Shown: piece after piece, positions 50,757 through 59,110 of the stretch
How positions within the stretch are numbered: the first letter of the stretch is position 1
Layout: each line of letters begins with the position of its first letter
Assembly (NCBI RefSeq): GCF_026391055.1
Contig: NZ_JAPLET010000026.1
Location: 248,001-312,000 of the forward strand
Length of the DNA stretch: 64,000 bases
DNA from: Spirosoma sp.
GTDB lineage: Bacteria; Bacteroidota; Bacteroidia; Cytophagales; Spirosomataceae
Direction: 5' to 3'
Translations under genes and position numbers: made by a program
Notes under the pieces: generated by a model
Seen by the model: the letters and a program-made list of their open reading frames with translations, nothing else
What the model was told of the DNA's origin: nothing
Database searches by the model: none

Positions 50757-51049
50757 TTCTCTTTGGAGTGGGTGATTTGGTAGTATTGGCGGGCTTTTTT
50801 GAGCCGGTCGCGCAACTGGCGCAGAAAGAGCCGGTTGTTTTCACTGACAGCCTGCTGTTCGTTTTGCGTCAGCCGGTCGAGCAGGGTCATACTCGTCAGG
50901 TGGTTTGTCAGCTGCTCGTACTCAGCCAGGGGAATAACCAGTACAGGCTCCCCGACGTAGTAGCGTGTCCGGGGGGCGGGCAGCTTCTTGTCGGAGCGAA
51001 CTTTATGTTGCTTTCTGGGTCGTTTGGGGGATTGGTTCTCCTCGTTCAT
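50753..51049 (-). CDS. Small basic hypothetical tail-region protein
   Basis: A 98-aa protein with a strongly basic N-terminus (KRPRKQHKVRSDKKLPAPRT), a short strand set (YYVGEPVLVIPLAEYEQL) and a charged coiled coil (NRLFLRQLRDRLKKARQY). The start at 51049 is preferred; the longer frame would read into the AAGAGG gap. It overlaps the baseplate gene by four bases. Function unknown. Confidence 0.65.
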   Translation of the reverse strand: MNEENQSPKRPRKQHKVRSDKKLPAPRTRYYVGEPVLVIPLAEYEQLTNHLTSMTLLDRLTQNEQQAVSENNRLFLRQLRDRLKKARQYYQITHSKEK

Positions 51050-51077
51050 GGGTCCGGCTTGCGTATATCGACAATCC

Positions 51078-51116
51078 AAGAGGGCACAAAAAACGCAAAG
51101 AGGGAACGCAAAGAGG
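51078..51116 (-). promoter_or_regulatory. AAGAGG array, three copies (late-operon gap C)
   Basis: AAGAGG at 51078, 51098 and 51111. The last two sit in the longer repeat CGCAAAGAGG. The array lies 30 bases upstream of the start at 51049. Confidence 0.5.
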
Positions 51117-51243
51117 GGGGGCGGTAATCGGCTGGTGAGGTAAAGTTAATCGTTTTTAAGCCCAAAAAATAAATCAGTAGTCTCAATGAATGTAGCTATG
51201 TATTTGTTTTTGTTATTTATTTACAAAAAACATATACTCCACC

Positions 51244-51516
51244 ATGCGAAACCTATTCACCTTCTTGAGCTTAACCTTCCTGTTAACCGACTGCAAAACC
51301 AACGAGGCCCCGCCCCAGACCTGCTACGTCTGCACGACGACGACGACGACTATTTCTACCCTGGAAGGTTCGGCGGGTACGACGACGACGACGCAGGTAA
51401 AGGATAACGTCTGCGGGGAAGCGGCCAAGGGCGCCGTTATTAACCTGGGCACCCAGCGGTATGCCTCCCCCGGACTAACGATGTACCTGATCACAAAATG
51501 CAATGCCAAACCGTAA
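51244..51516 (+). CDS. Lipoprotein-like moron, opposite to the late operon
   Basis: A 90-aa protein with a signal-like N-terminus (MRNLFTFLSLTFLLTDCKTN); LLTDC could be a lipobox although Asp at -1 is unusual. The mature part has two poly-Thr stretches (CTTTTTTIST and AGTTTTTQ) encoded by ACG/ACC repeats, and three other Cys. It is the only rightward gene in the 30-kb late region, has its own AT-rich leader (51124-51243) and a terminator after its stop, and is not part of the late transcript. This is the typical layout of a lysogenic-conversion or superinfection-exclusion gene. Function is inference. Confidence 0.75.
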   Translation: MRNLFTFLSLTFLLTDCKTNEAPPQTCYVCTTTTTTISTLEGSAGTTTTTQVKDNVCGEAAKGAVINLGTQRYASPGLTMYLITKCNAKP

Positions 51517-51547
51517 AAAAAGCCCGGTTGGTCGCCGGGCTTTTTTG
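51514..51547. terminator. Bidirectional terminator between moron and tape measure
   Basis: GCCCGG pairs with CCGGGC around a short loop, flanked by A7 and T6. It serves both the moron and the leftward tape measure gene. Confidence 0.85.
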
Positions 51548-51548
51548 T

Positions 51549-54500
51549 TTATTGCTGCTGCAGATTGGCAATGTAGTTAACCGTCGATTGGTGGGTTTCT
51601 ACCGAGGTGTAGAGCCCGTGCTTGTTGACGTTGACGTGTACCTGCTTAAGGCCGGTCATTGTTTTATTGAGCCGGGCGATATCCGAGCGTAGTCCTGCCA
51701 TATCCAGTGCCTGCTGACCGCCCGGATTCATGATGTTGGCCGGAATTTGCATCGGTGTCGTGGCGGGCATCATCAGCGACATGAACTTAGGGTAGTTAGC
51801 CATGAACAAGTCGTGGAACTTCACCTTTTCGATCAGCTGCTCGTTGCTCAGGTTCTTGCCGCCGATTGCCAGGTTGTCGGCCGTCGTGATAATCCGTTCC
51901 CCTTTGTTGACCATCGCCGGTACCGTATCGCGCCCGTCCGGTAGCCCCAGCCCCTCCACGAAGTTCGTGCCTTTAAAGAAGTATTCGCCCGTTTCCGGCA
52001 CGTAGCCGATACCATTTTTTACCTGTATCTCATTACCGTTTTTGTCGTAGACGGTGATGTTGTGGTCTTTCCCGTAGGCAATAGTCACCCTTTTCCCCTC
52101 CTTGTTATAGGCTTCGTAGATCGGCGTACCGGCGTTGGGGCCGGTGACCTGCTCGGGCAGTCCCTCGACGGGAGCAATCCCCGCTGACGTACCCATCAGT
52201 TGATTGATGATGTCGATAATCTGGTTTTGGGCCGCCGTAATCTTACCGTCGTTGGTCCAGGTCTTTTTAGCCTCCAGAATGGCAACTTCGGTTTTCAACT
52301 GAGCAATCATCAGCTGCTTATTGGCTTCGAAAATCTCGATGTTAAGCTGCTTGACTGCATTGGCGTACTCGGTATTGGCCACCCGCTTGGCCAGTGCCGC
52401 ATTCTGCTCATTGGTGGTTAATGCATCTGTCAGCTTGTCAATCGCCCCTTTCAGGTTGTTGTTAATCGTCTCGATTGACTTGACGTAGTTGTCGTTGATG
52501 GTCTTGCGGTCGGCAGCGGCATCTTCTTCCAGCTTCGTCAGGTCGTCCTTTAGCTTGGTCTGCCGCGTCTCTTCGGCATTTTTCATGTCCTCCAGCTTCT
52601 GGTCGCGCTCGTCGGCCATCTGCTTGAACAGCGTCTGGTAGGCGTTGGTCAGGTTGGTCAGGGCCGCCGTCTCTTCCTGTTTGAGCCGTTCGGTATCTTC
52701 CTTTTGCTCCAGGTTGATTTGTTTGGTGGCCAGACTGACGCCCTTCGTTTTGTCGAGCTTGGCGTCCTCGACCTCCGTATGCAAATCCCGAAGCTGTTTA
52801 TCATACTCAGCCGTCACCGCAGCCCGTTCTCCTTCGTCGGTCAGTGTGGCCAGTATCCGTTCGCGAGTGGCGATAATGCGGGTACGTTCCCCGTCTTCGT
52901 AGCGTGCCAGTGCTTCCTGCCGGGGCCGTTCCAGAATGGCGATTTCTTCGATCTGGTCGCTGGTGGCCTGGTCGAGCAGTTGCTTTTTGAGGTCGTAGGT
53001 CGCCTGAATCTCGGCCCGGTCAGCGGCTTCCTGCGCCCGCTTCAGTTCAAGCTCTTGGTCGTAGGCTTTCCGCACGATGTCAACCTCTTTGTCGTAGGCT
53101 TTGCGCGAATTTTCGAGATTTTTGTCGTAGGCTTTCTTGGCACTATCGACCCGATCATCGACCAGCTTAATCAGATCGTCCTTGGTTTTTTCGGCGATAT
53201 CCTTTTGCTTGTCGGCGGCATCCTTGGCATCATCAATTTGCTTATTAATGGCCTTTTTATTAGCCTGGTACACCTCATCGATGTAGTCAAGCTTGGCATC
53301 ACGGACGTCAGCGGCTTCCTCTTTGGCCCGTTCAGCAGCCGCAATCTCCGAGCGCAGATTATCATTTTTCTTGGACTCCATCAGGCGGTACATGTCGGCG
53401 GTGTACTTTTTGATGTCGCCCGCTGAGTCAGCCGCAATCTGGGCTACTTTCTGATAATACGCCAATTCGTTTTCGACCCGATCCTTACTTTTGGCAAGTT
53501 CGTTGGCCTGTTTGTAGTAGTCCCTGATCATGGCCAGCTTTTCCTTTTCGCTGCCGATGAAGCTGGCCATACCCTGCTTGTAGCTATCCTGCTGTATTTT
53601 CTGGTAGTCGCTGGTAAACTGCCGGTAGGTCGCCAGGGTTACGCTAAGGGCGCTGGAAATGTCCTTATAAGTCTGGGCAATCCGGGCGTTCACCGCAGCC
53701 GCCACCGTTGCGAGTACCGAGTATATAGCCCCGGCCGCTGAAAGGGCCGATGCCATCGTTACGCCCCTGGCGGATTCCACCGCAGCCGATGCCTGGGCTA
53801 CATCCCTCGTTCCTTTGGCAATGGCAGCCGCTCCCTCGGCCGTCGTATCGCTGTACATTCCCTTAATGACGGCCAGGTTGTTCCGAGCCGTATTGAGGTT
53901 TTCCTTGGCCCCGTCCAGGGCTTTTAACTGTAAGCCGTCAATACTGGAGTAGACGCCAGCCAGCCCCTGAGCGAGCTTACCCATAAAGCCGCCGTCCTGA
54001 CCCAGCAGGTTAGCCAGCCCATTGATAAATTCCTTCCGGTTCTGGTTAGCCTCTTTAAGGGTTTCCTTTTCTAGCTGGGCCGTTTCCTTCCGGGATTGCT
54101 GGATCTCCTTTTCGTATTTGTCAATCGCTTTGGCCGTGGTAGCGGCAGCGTCAACGGTTTGTTTGGTCAGGGCGGTATTATACTGCTCATTGTCTTTCAG
54201 CCAGGCCGCATAGGCTTTGCGGTAGGCATCCCCTTTTTCGCCGTCGCGGGCAATGATGTCGTCGAGGAGTCGGCGGGAATTGTCGCGCTGTGTCCGCAAC
54301 TCGTCCACGGCAGCCGCGTTGACGGTATCCCCGTACTTTTGCTGAAAGACCTTCAGTGCCGCCAGCCGCTGAGTACTTGTAGAGGCATCGTTCAGCAGAA
54401 TCAGCATCTTTTCCGCTTCCAGTCGCTTGGCGGTACTCAGGGCAATTTTATCGTTACTTTCCTGAACTTTAAGCAGGAAGTTCTTCTGCGTTTCGACCTC

Positions 54501-56861
54501 GATTTGTTCGAGTACTTCGGCTCGTTTAAGGTCGTACTTAGCCTCAATGGCCATAATTTTCTGCCTTCCCTCTTCGGTCAATGCGGCCAATGCCTTGTTC
54601 GAAATATCCTTGGCAACTTTGACCTTGTTAACGGCGGCAATTTCAACATCCTCCTGTTTATTAAGGAAATCAAGTTGCGCCTTTAGCTGTTTGCCCCGGT
54701 CCATTTCTTCCTCAGCGGCTCCCTGCTTTTTAATCAGGGCAATTTCATTCGCCGTCAGCAGTGTTACCTGCTTCATTTTCTCTCCGGCTCCGACTAAGGT
54801 TTTTATTTCCGTTTCGCGATACGTATTATTGATCTTGGCCAGCGCGTCGAGGTGCTTCTGCTCCTCGGCTTTGTATTCAGCCGAACCTTTCTTAAGGTTC
54901 TCTACCTGATTGCTCCATCGCAGATTCTCGGTCTTTATGTCGTCGGCAATCCTCTGGGCATTGGTTTCGGTAATCGTTTTGTTGGCATCGGTAACCGATT
55001 TTGAGATGGCGTCCTGCTGCTTCACCAGATCGGTGGCGACCTGACCGATCGACCTTGAGAACGTATTGCCGATGCCTGTCCATGCCTGGTTGAGTGCGGT
55101 TGCTTCGGCCTTATTGGCCTTCATGTACTCCAACAGCTTCTGGGCACTACCGCCAAAGGACTTTACGACTTCTTCATTAAGAACATTGGCCCTGGTCACC
55201 CGGTCGAACAGATCCGCTTCCGACTGAAATACGCTTTGCTGTTTGTCATTGGCCTGGTCCATCAAGTAGGCCTGACGAGCCAGAACGATTCGATCCCGGT
55301 AGGAGTCATTGACCGTATCGAGTATCTTCTTAAGCTGGTTGTTGGTAACCGTTTCGGCGTTGATGCCCTTGAAATATTCGGGGTATTTTTGGATTAGCAG
55401 CTCAATAGCGTTTTTGCGCTCTTTGGTGCCGTCAGCGGCCAGCATAGCCGACTGTGTCAGGCTGATCAGTTCCGATTGCTGAGATTTTAATTTTAGCTCC
55501 TCTTCGCCGAGCTTATTGATTACCTCATCGGTAGCCGCCGAGTACGCATAAACCGCCGATACCGCCCCAATAATGGCCGTAGCGGCAATGCCGACCCAGT
55601 TGGCTTTCAACGTATCGTTGAAGGCCTGAGCGGCTACCATGGCTTCGGTTTCGGCTGCGGTATAGACGATCAGTTCGGCGGTATTGGCGCGGGTGTAGAG
55701 CAGGTTTTCGCCCCAGATAATGGTGCGGGCTTTCTGGATAGCCGCCGAAATGCCGTCAAAGACCGACTGCGCGTTGGTCGCTACGGTATACGCGAGCATG
55801 GCCGCCGTGATCGACTTGACAATATCGATGGATCGGGCAATAGCGGTGTTGCTGCCCATCGTGGCGTCAATGAGCTTACTGAGCATGCCGATGCCGCCCG
55901 CCACGCTCCCCTCGAAGAAATTGCCCACGCTCACCTTTGCCATCAGGTAGGAGTCCGAGAGATTGGATATCTGGCCGCCTAGCGTCTTGGATTGCAGCAC
56001 CATCATATTGTAGTACTTACCCCCCACTTCGGATGCCGACATGATCGCATTCTTGACGTCCTCGGCCATGATCTGGTGATCCTGCGCCAGCTTGATCACC
56101 TCCTGCCGGGGCTTCTTCATCGAGTCCGCCAGCAAGTCGTACAAGGGGATACCTGCTTCGATGAACTGCTTGATTTCCCCGCCCATCAGCCTGCCCGTAT
56201 TGATCACCTGCCCGTAGGCGAGCGTAATCTGCGGCAGCTTCTCCTTGCCCACCGCAGCGGCCATGTTGCCGAGTGCCGTCAGGGTCGGTATCAGGTCATT
56301 GGTGGCAACGTTGTACGCTTTCAGCTTAACGACGTTTTCGGCAACCTCGTCGAGGGTGAACGGCGTTTTCTTGGCCAGGTCGACAATCTGGGTAAACAGC
56401 TTGGCGGATTCGGCCTTTGAGCCCAGCATAACGTCGAGCGCAATTTTGATGGAGTCGATTTTGGTTTTGGCATCGATCACGTCCATGCCGAACTGCTCAA
56501 TCTCGTTGAAGGTAAAGGCCGCAGCCACGAGGGTGCCAAAACTCCGGATTTGCTTGCCTAACTCATCGATATCAGACGCGGCTTTCTTGTTGGCGGCAGC
56601 GGCTTCTTTCTTGGCGGCAGCGGCTTCGTCGTCGGTCTCTTTCTGCTGTTTCTTCTGGACCTTGAGCGCATCGGTTATCCCCTTAATGCCATCTACCTGC
56701 TGAATATTCATCGACAGGGTCTGGAGGGCTGCCTGCCGGGTAATGTCCTGCTGCTGTTTGGTGAGCCGGATCAGTTCCGACATTTGGTCGGCAACATCCG
56801 GTAAATCAGAAATCGCCTGGATACGCAGGCGCATGGTGTCGTCTCTTACAATACCTGACAT
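51549..56861 (-). CDS. Tape measure protein
   Basis: At 1770 aa this is by far the longest protein. The N-terminal region has helices and the tape-measure family segment (SFGTLVAAAFTFNEIEQFGM, MLGSKAESAKLFTQIVDLAK, MGGEIKQFIEAGIPLYDLLA). A hydrophobic helical section follows, then very long coiled coils with regular heptads (KKAYDKNLENSRKAYDKEVD, and TEEQ-like Ala/Lys/Glu runs) to about residue 1550, and a C-terminal globular end. Tape measures set tail length; a rough 0.15 nm per residue implies a tail of about 265 nm. Located after a strong terminator and an AAGAGG array. Confidence 0.95.
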   Translation of the reverse strand: MSGIVRDDTMRLRIQAISDLPDVADQMSELIRLTKQQQDITRQAALQTLSMNIQQVDGIKGITDALKVQKKQQKETDDEAAAAKKEAAAANKKAASDIDELGKQIRSFGTLVAAAFTFNEIEQFGMDVIDAKTKIDSIKIALDVMLGSKAESAKLFTQIVDLAKKTPFTLDEVAENVVKLKAYNVATNDLIPTLTALGNMAAAVGKEKLPQITLAYGQVINTGRLMGGEIKQFIEAGIPLYDLLADSMKKPRQEVIKLAQDHQIMAEDVKNAIMSASEVGGKYYNMMVLQSKTLGGQISNLSDSYLMAKVSVGNFFEGSVAGGIGMLSKLIDATMGSNTAIARSIDIVKSITAAMLAYTVATNAQSVFDGISAAIQKARTIIWGENLLYTRANTAELIVYTAAETEAMVAAQAFNDTLKANWVGIAATAIIGAVSAVYAYSAATDEVINKLGEEELKLKSQQSELISLTQSAMLAADGTKERKNAIELLIQKYPEYFKGINAETVTNNQLKKILDTVNDSYRDRIVLARQAYLMDQANDKQQSVFQSEADLFDRVTRANVLNEEVVKSFGGSAQKLLEYMKANKAEATALNQAWTGIGNTFSRSIGQVATDLVKQQDAISKSVTDANKTITETNAQRIADDIKTENLRWSNQVENLKKGSAEYKAEEQKHLDALAKINNTYRETEIKTLVGAGEKMKQVTLLTANEIALIKKQGAAEEEMDRGKQLKAQLDFLNKQEDVEIAAVNKVKVAKDISNKALAALTEEGRQKIMAIEAKYDLKRAEVLEQIEVETQKNFLLKVQESNDKIALSTAKRLEAEKMLILLNDASTSTQRLAALKVFQQKYGDTVNAAAVDELRTQRDNSRRLLDDIIARDGEKGDAYRKAYAAWLKDNEQYNTALTKQTVDAAATTAKAIDKYEKEIQQSRKETAQLEKETLKEANQNRKEFINGLANLLGQDGGFMGKLAQGLAGVYSSIDGLQLKALDGAKENLNTARNNLAVIKGMYSDTTAEGAAAIAKGTRDVAQASAAVESARGVTMASALSAAGAIYSVLATVAAAVNARIAQTYKDISSALSVTLATYRQFTSDYQKIQQDSYKQGMASFIGSEKEKLAMIRDYYKQANELAKSKDRVENELAYYQKVAQIAADSAGDIKKYTADMYRLMESKKNDNLRSEIAAAERAKEEAADVRDAKLDYIDEVYQANKKAINKQIDDAKDAADKQKDIAEKTKDDLIKLVDDRVDSAKKAYDKNLENSRKAYDKEVDIVRKAYDQELELKRAQEAADRAEIQATYDLKKQLLDQATSDQIEEIAILERPRQEALARYEDGERTRIIATRERILATLTDEGERAAVTAEYDKQLRDLHTEVEDAKLDKTKGVSLATKQINLEQKEDTERLKQEETAALTNLTNAYQTLFKQMADERDQKLEDMKNAEETRQTKLKDDLTKLEEDAAADRKTINDNYVKSIETINNNLKGAIDKLTDALTTNEQNAALAKRVANTEYANAVKQLNIEIFEANKQLMIAQLKTEVAILEAKKTWTNDGKITAAQNQIIDIINQLMGTSAGIAPVEGLPEQVTGPNAGTPIYEAYNKEGKRVTIAYGKDHNITVYDKNGNEIQVKNGIGYVPETGEYFFKGTNFVEGLGLPDGRDTVPAMVNKGERIITTADNLAIGGKNLSNEQLIEKVKFHDLFMANYPKFMSLMMPATTPMQIPANIMNPGGQQALDMAGLRSDIARLNKTMTGLKQVHVNVNKHGLYTSVETHQSTVNYIANLQQQ

Positions 56862-56928
56862 GAGTTATAGAGTCGGCAATACAGTGTAAAATTTGTGTAT
56901 TGTTTGCCCGATTTAGGGGCCGCACTAT

Positions 56929-56975
56929 AAGAGGGTCGTTTGCTTCGGAGCGCGAAGCCGGGGTATTCCAAGAGG
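56929..56975 (-). promoter_or_regulatory. AAGAGG pair (late-operon gap D)
   Basis: AAGAGG at 56929 and 56970 in the 247-base gap upstream of the tape measure gene. The gap also carries the terminator at 56985-57014. No gene is supported in it. Confidence 0.4.
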
Positions 56976-56984
56976 AGAAAAAAA

Positions 56985-57014
56985 CTTTCACTCTTAGCGT
57001 GGTAAGAGTGAAAG
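56985..57014 (-). terminator. Leftward intrinsic terminator upstream of tape measure
   Basis: Perfect 12-bp arms CTTTCACTCTTA and TAAGAGTGAAAG with a 6-nt loop; in the leftward direction the stem is followed by T7. It lies between the 57109 gene and tape measure, so tape measure transcription needs antitermination or its own promoter. Confidence 0.85.
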
Positions 57015-57108
57015 GCAAGGGGGTTACCAGCGTAAAGATACGCCAAGCGGTATATGGTTTGAAACTATTAGGGATATTCGATTAAATAGGGTCTTCATTT
57101 GATTAGCG

Positions 57109-57510
57109 TTAGTTTTTAGCTACATATTTGGCCAATTCATCCCACATCCTTTCTGCTATCCAGTCCTGCAAGTAGGCGTGCGCTTCAGATGTTTCATGTT
57201 TTGGGTGAGGTATGCCCTTTGAGTTAAGTATCAGGTCTGTAGCATGCCTACGTTCATGTTCAGCGAGCGCCATTTCAGAAGCGCCTAATGGCAACGTTGA
57301 TGTCCAGATAACAACACGGTTTTGGTCATCCAGCATAGCAAAACCATTTGACGCCTTTGCTTCCATCGCCATCCTTATAAACTCTTCAGAACCATTTAGG
57401 TCGTGTAAATCGTAGATAAGTTCAGCATGAGTATAGCCGTGAAAAACCAATACACAGTTATTGTAGATTGGTACGTTAAAGCTGAATTTAAACCGCTTTA
57501 GTTTTGCCAT
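57109..57510 (-). CDS. Prophage protein with HExxH motif
   Basis: A 133-aa protein. HERRH (residues 85-89) in AEHERRHATDLILNSKGIPH, followed by HETSEAHAYLQDWIAERMW, fits the pattern HExxH...E..AY seen in small phage proteins of unknown function; zinc binding is plausible from the two His and a later Glu. An N-terminal beta-rich half precedes it. It is the last gene before the terminator upstream of tape measure. Confidence 0.7.
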   Translation of the reverse strand: MAKLKRFKFSFNVPIYNNCVLVFHGYTHAELIYDLHDLNGSEEFIRMAMEAKASNGFAMLDDQNRVVIWTSTLPLGASEMALAEHERRHATDLILNSKGIPHPKHETSEAHAYLQDWIAERMWDELAKYVAKN

Positions 57511-57545
57511 TTGAATTACTGTTTATTCGAGCTGGGGGAGTTTAA

Positions 57546-57860
57546 CTAGTCAATGTAATCAGGTCCACGTTTAGCAAGATCAACGTAATCAGATCCGCGT
57601 TTTGTGACCCAGGTTGCGTCTAAGTTTAATCCCGTAAATGTCGTACTAGTCGTTTTTACGGCCTGAAGTTTCAATTGGTCGTATAGCGACTGCGAGACAT
57701 AGATGACATTTCCCATAATAAAGCAGTGCGTAGTGCCGCCCGTCACTATGTTTTGCATCTCCCGCGTTTCAATATCGCAAGTCGGATAGGTTTCCGACAT
57801 CGGTAGCCGTGATGAAACCTGAACGGGTAGGCCGGGCTGGTAGAATAAGGGTATGTTCAT
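57546..57860 (-). CDS. Hypothetical prophage protein, 104 aa
   Basis: Begins with MNIPLFYQPGLPVQVSSRLP. The last 20 residues contain a short tandem repeat (KRGSDYVDLA / KRGPDYID). No family recognised. It overlaps the preceding gene by four bases. Confidence 0.6.
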   Translation of the reverse strand: MNIPLFYQPGLPVQVSSRLPMSETYPTCDIETREMQNIVTGGTTHCFIMGNVIYVSQSLYDQLKLQAVKTTSTTFTGLNLDATWVTKRGSDYVDLAKRGPDYID

Positions 57861-58246
57861 CTTGTATATTCCTCAAAATCAATAATTCGATTATTACTCA
57901 GTATGAACTTAATCGACTCGTCATTCTGCAAATCCAAAAGCGCTTCCTGAATGGCTTCACCCATCAGATCGCGGGTTTTTAGCACCTTAGCAACCGAGAG
58001 GATTGAGTCTATCAACCCAACAGTAATTCCCTCCTCAGTTCTACAATCCGTCTCGGTATCGCCAGCTAATTCTATTTTATCAATTTGAAATAGTCTGGCT
58101 TTGGTTTGCCCGTAAAGCCGGACATAAGTCACAGATTCAGGGTTTTCCTTCTTTGGGTGCCAGATTAATCTACCCCACACATATCCAGACTCCTGAAGTA
58201 CTTTTACTCGCTTCCCGTCATTTTTAAAAACATCTCCCTTTTCCAT
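57857..58246 (-). CDS. Hypothetical prophage protein, 129 aa
   Basis: N-terminal strand-rich part (GYVWGRLIWHPKKENPESVT) and helical C-terminus (TVGLIDSILSVAKVLKTRDL). Unrecognised. Located between the tail assembly chaperone and two small genes; its lower GC and gene style suggest it came with the 57109-58246 insert rather than with the core tail module. Confidence 0.6.
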   Translation of the reverse strand: MEKGDVFKNDGKRVKVLQESGYVWGRLIWHPKKENPESVTYVRLYGQTKARLFQIDKIELAGDTETDCRTEEGITVGLIDSILSVAKVLKTRDLMGEAIQEALLDLQNDESIKFILSNNRIIDFEEYTR

Positions 58247-58310
58247 GTATATTCTTTTTGAGAGGGCTACAGGTTATGAAGCCCGGTTTAAATCAAGGTA
58301 AGTGCGTCAA

Positions 58311-58667
58311 TTATTCGTCGACTGGAGTTGGTTTCGCCGGGGGCGCGGGTTTCGTTAGTTTTCGTTCTTCGGCTCGCTGCCAGGCACTGCGGTAGTCGTA
58401 GTAGGATTCAATACTACACTCAGCAAGCCAGCGTATCGTAAGAGGGTTTCCGTCCGCGATTCGATAGTGTTCATCGTCTCGCTGCTTGCTCCACTCGTTT
58501 TCAATAAAAATAACATCCTCGTCCAGTCCAGCGATTCCTCCCGTAGATCCTCCCGTAAAAAGTTCAGGGTACTTTCCTCGGATAGCTTCGTTAATGGTAT
58601 GTAGTTTCCGATGGGCGACGACAAAAAGGTGTAAAAAAAAACCCCCTTCTCGTCGTACTTCAGCCAC
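58311..58667 (-). CDS. Frameshift extension of the tail assembly chaperone (-1 frame)
   Basis: This frame encodes a convincing domain (LHTINEAIRGKYPELF, ENEWSKQRDDEHYRIADGNP, LTIRWLAECSIESYYDYRSA) that has no own sensible start: its nominal ATG lies upstream of the slip site, within the chaperone gene. A -1 slip on T9 (58633-58641) would join it to residues 1-159 of the 58355-59110 frame, giving a product of about 266 residues, like the G/GT proteins of lambda. Confidence 0.75.
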   Translation of the reverse strand: MAEVRREGGFFLHLFVVAHRKLHTINEAIRGKYPELFTGGSTGGIAGLDEDVIFIENEWSKQRDDEHYRIADGNPLTIRWLAECSIESYYDYRSAWQRAEERKLTKPAPPAKPTPVDE

Positions 58668-59110
58668 TGGTTGATCTTATGGCGATTTTTGGCGCTGTCA
58701 ATGCTGGTCAGTTCCTCGTCGTCGGCAAAGTAGAAGATGCTGGCCACCTCGTAGACCTGCTCAATCGACAGGCCCAGGTTCTGGCGTTGCCGGAGCCGGT
58801 TGATCAATACAAGCCCCTCGCCGGCCGCATCCATTACCTGCTCGGCATCCATCGTAGCCTGCGCCCGGCAGCGACGAAACAGGCTTTCCATCGTCGAAAG
58901 GCTCATCTCGAACTGCTCCCCGGTCAGCTTCAGTTCATCGTGCTTGCGGAGCGTGTCACTGAAGGCCAGAAAGCGGCCCACGGTGAGGTTGAACCCATCC
59001 TCGGTGGCCTGGTAGTACTGGACACCGTCTACGACAAAGGGGCTGCCGTCCTGTAGCTTGGCGGGGATGATAATACCATTGTCGAGGGCGTCCTTAAATG
59101 ACTTTTTCAT
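58355..59110 (-). CDS. Tail assembly chaperone, zero-frame product
   Basis: A 251-aa protein: helical N-terminal part (TGEQFEMSLSTMESLFRRCR, GEGLVLINRLRQRQNLGLSI, EVASIFYFADDEELTSIDSA) then KYDEKGVFF at the slip site. Residues 160-251 continue in the zero frame and also look protein-like at first (TFLSSPIGNYIPLTKLSEES). Position upstream of the tape measure and the T9 slip site point to a TAC protein. The start at 59110 is used; the frame extends upstream as a shadow of DUF1353, which overlaps by 17 bases. Confidence 0.75.
   Translation of the reverse strand: MKKSFKDALDNGIIIPAKLQDGSPFVVDGVQYYQATEDGFNLTVGRFLAFSDTLRKHDELKLTGEQFEMSLSTMESLFRRCRAQATMDAEQVMDAAGEGLVLINRLRQRQNLGLSIEQVYEVASIFYFADDEELTSIDSAKNRHKINQWLKYDEKGVFFYTFLSSPIGNYIPLTKLSEESTLNFLREDLREESLDWTRMLFLLKTSGASSETMNTIESRTETLLRYAGLLSVVLNPTTTTAVPGSEPKNEN
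58633..58646 (-). promoter_or_regulatory. Homopolymeric slip site T9 preceded by G5
   Basis: On the coding strand G5 (58646-58642) is followed by T9 (58641-58633). The zero-frame codons are GTT-TTT-TTT-TAC; a T-TTT-TTT slip of one base gives TTT-TTT-TTA-CAC in the -1 frame. Confidence 0.7.

Noticed and set aside
51300..51400. CRISPR-like repeat in the ACG runs
   Set aside because: The repeats are trinucleotide codon runs for Thr inside a CDS, without spacers.
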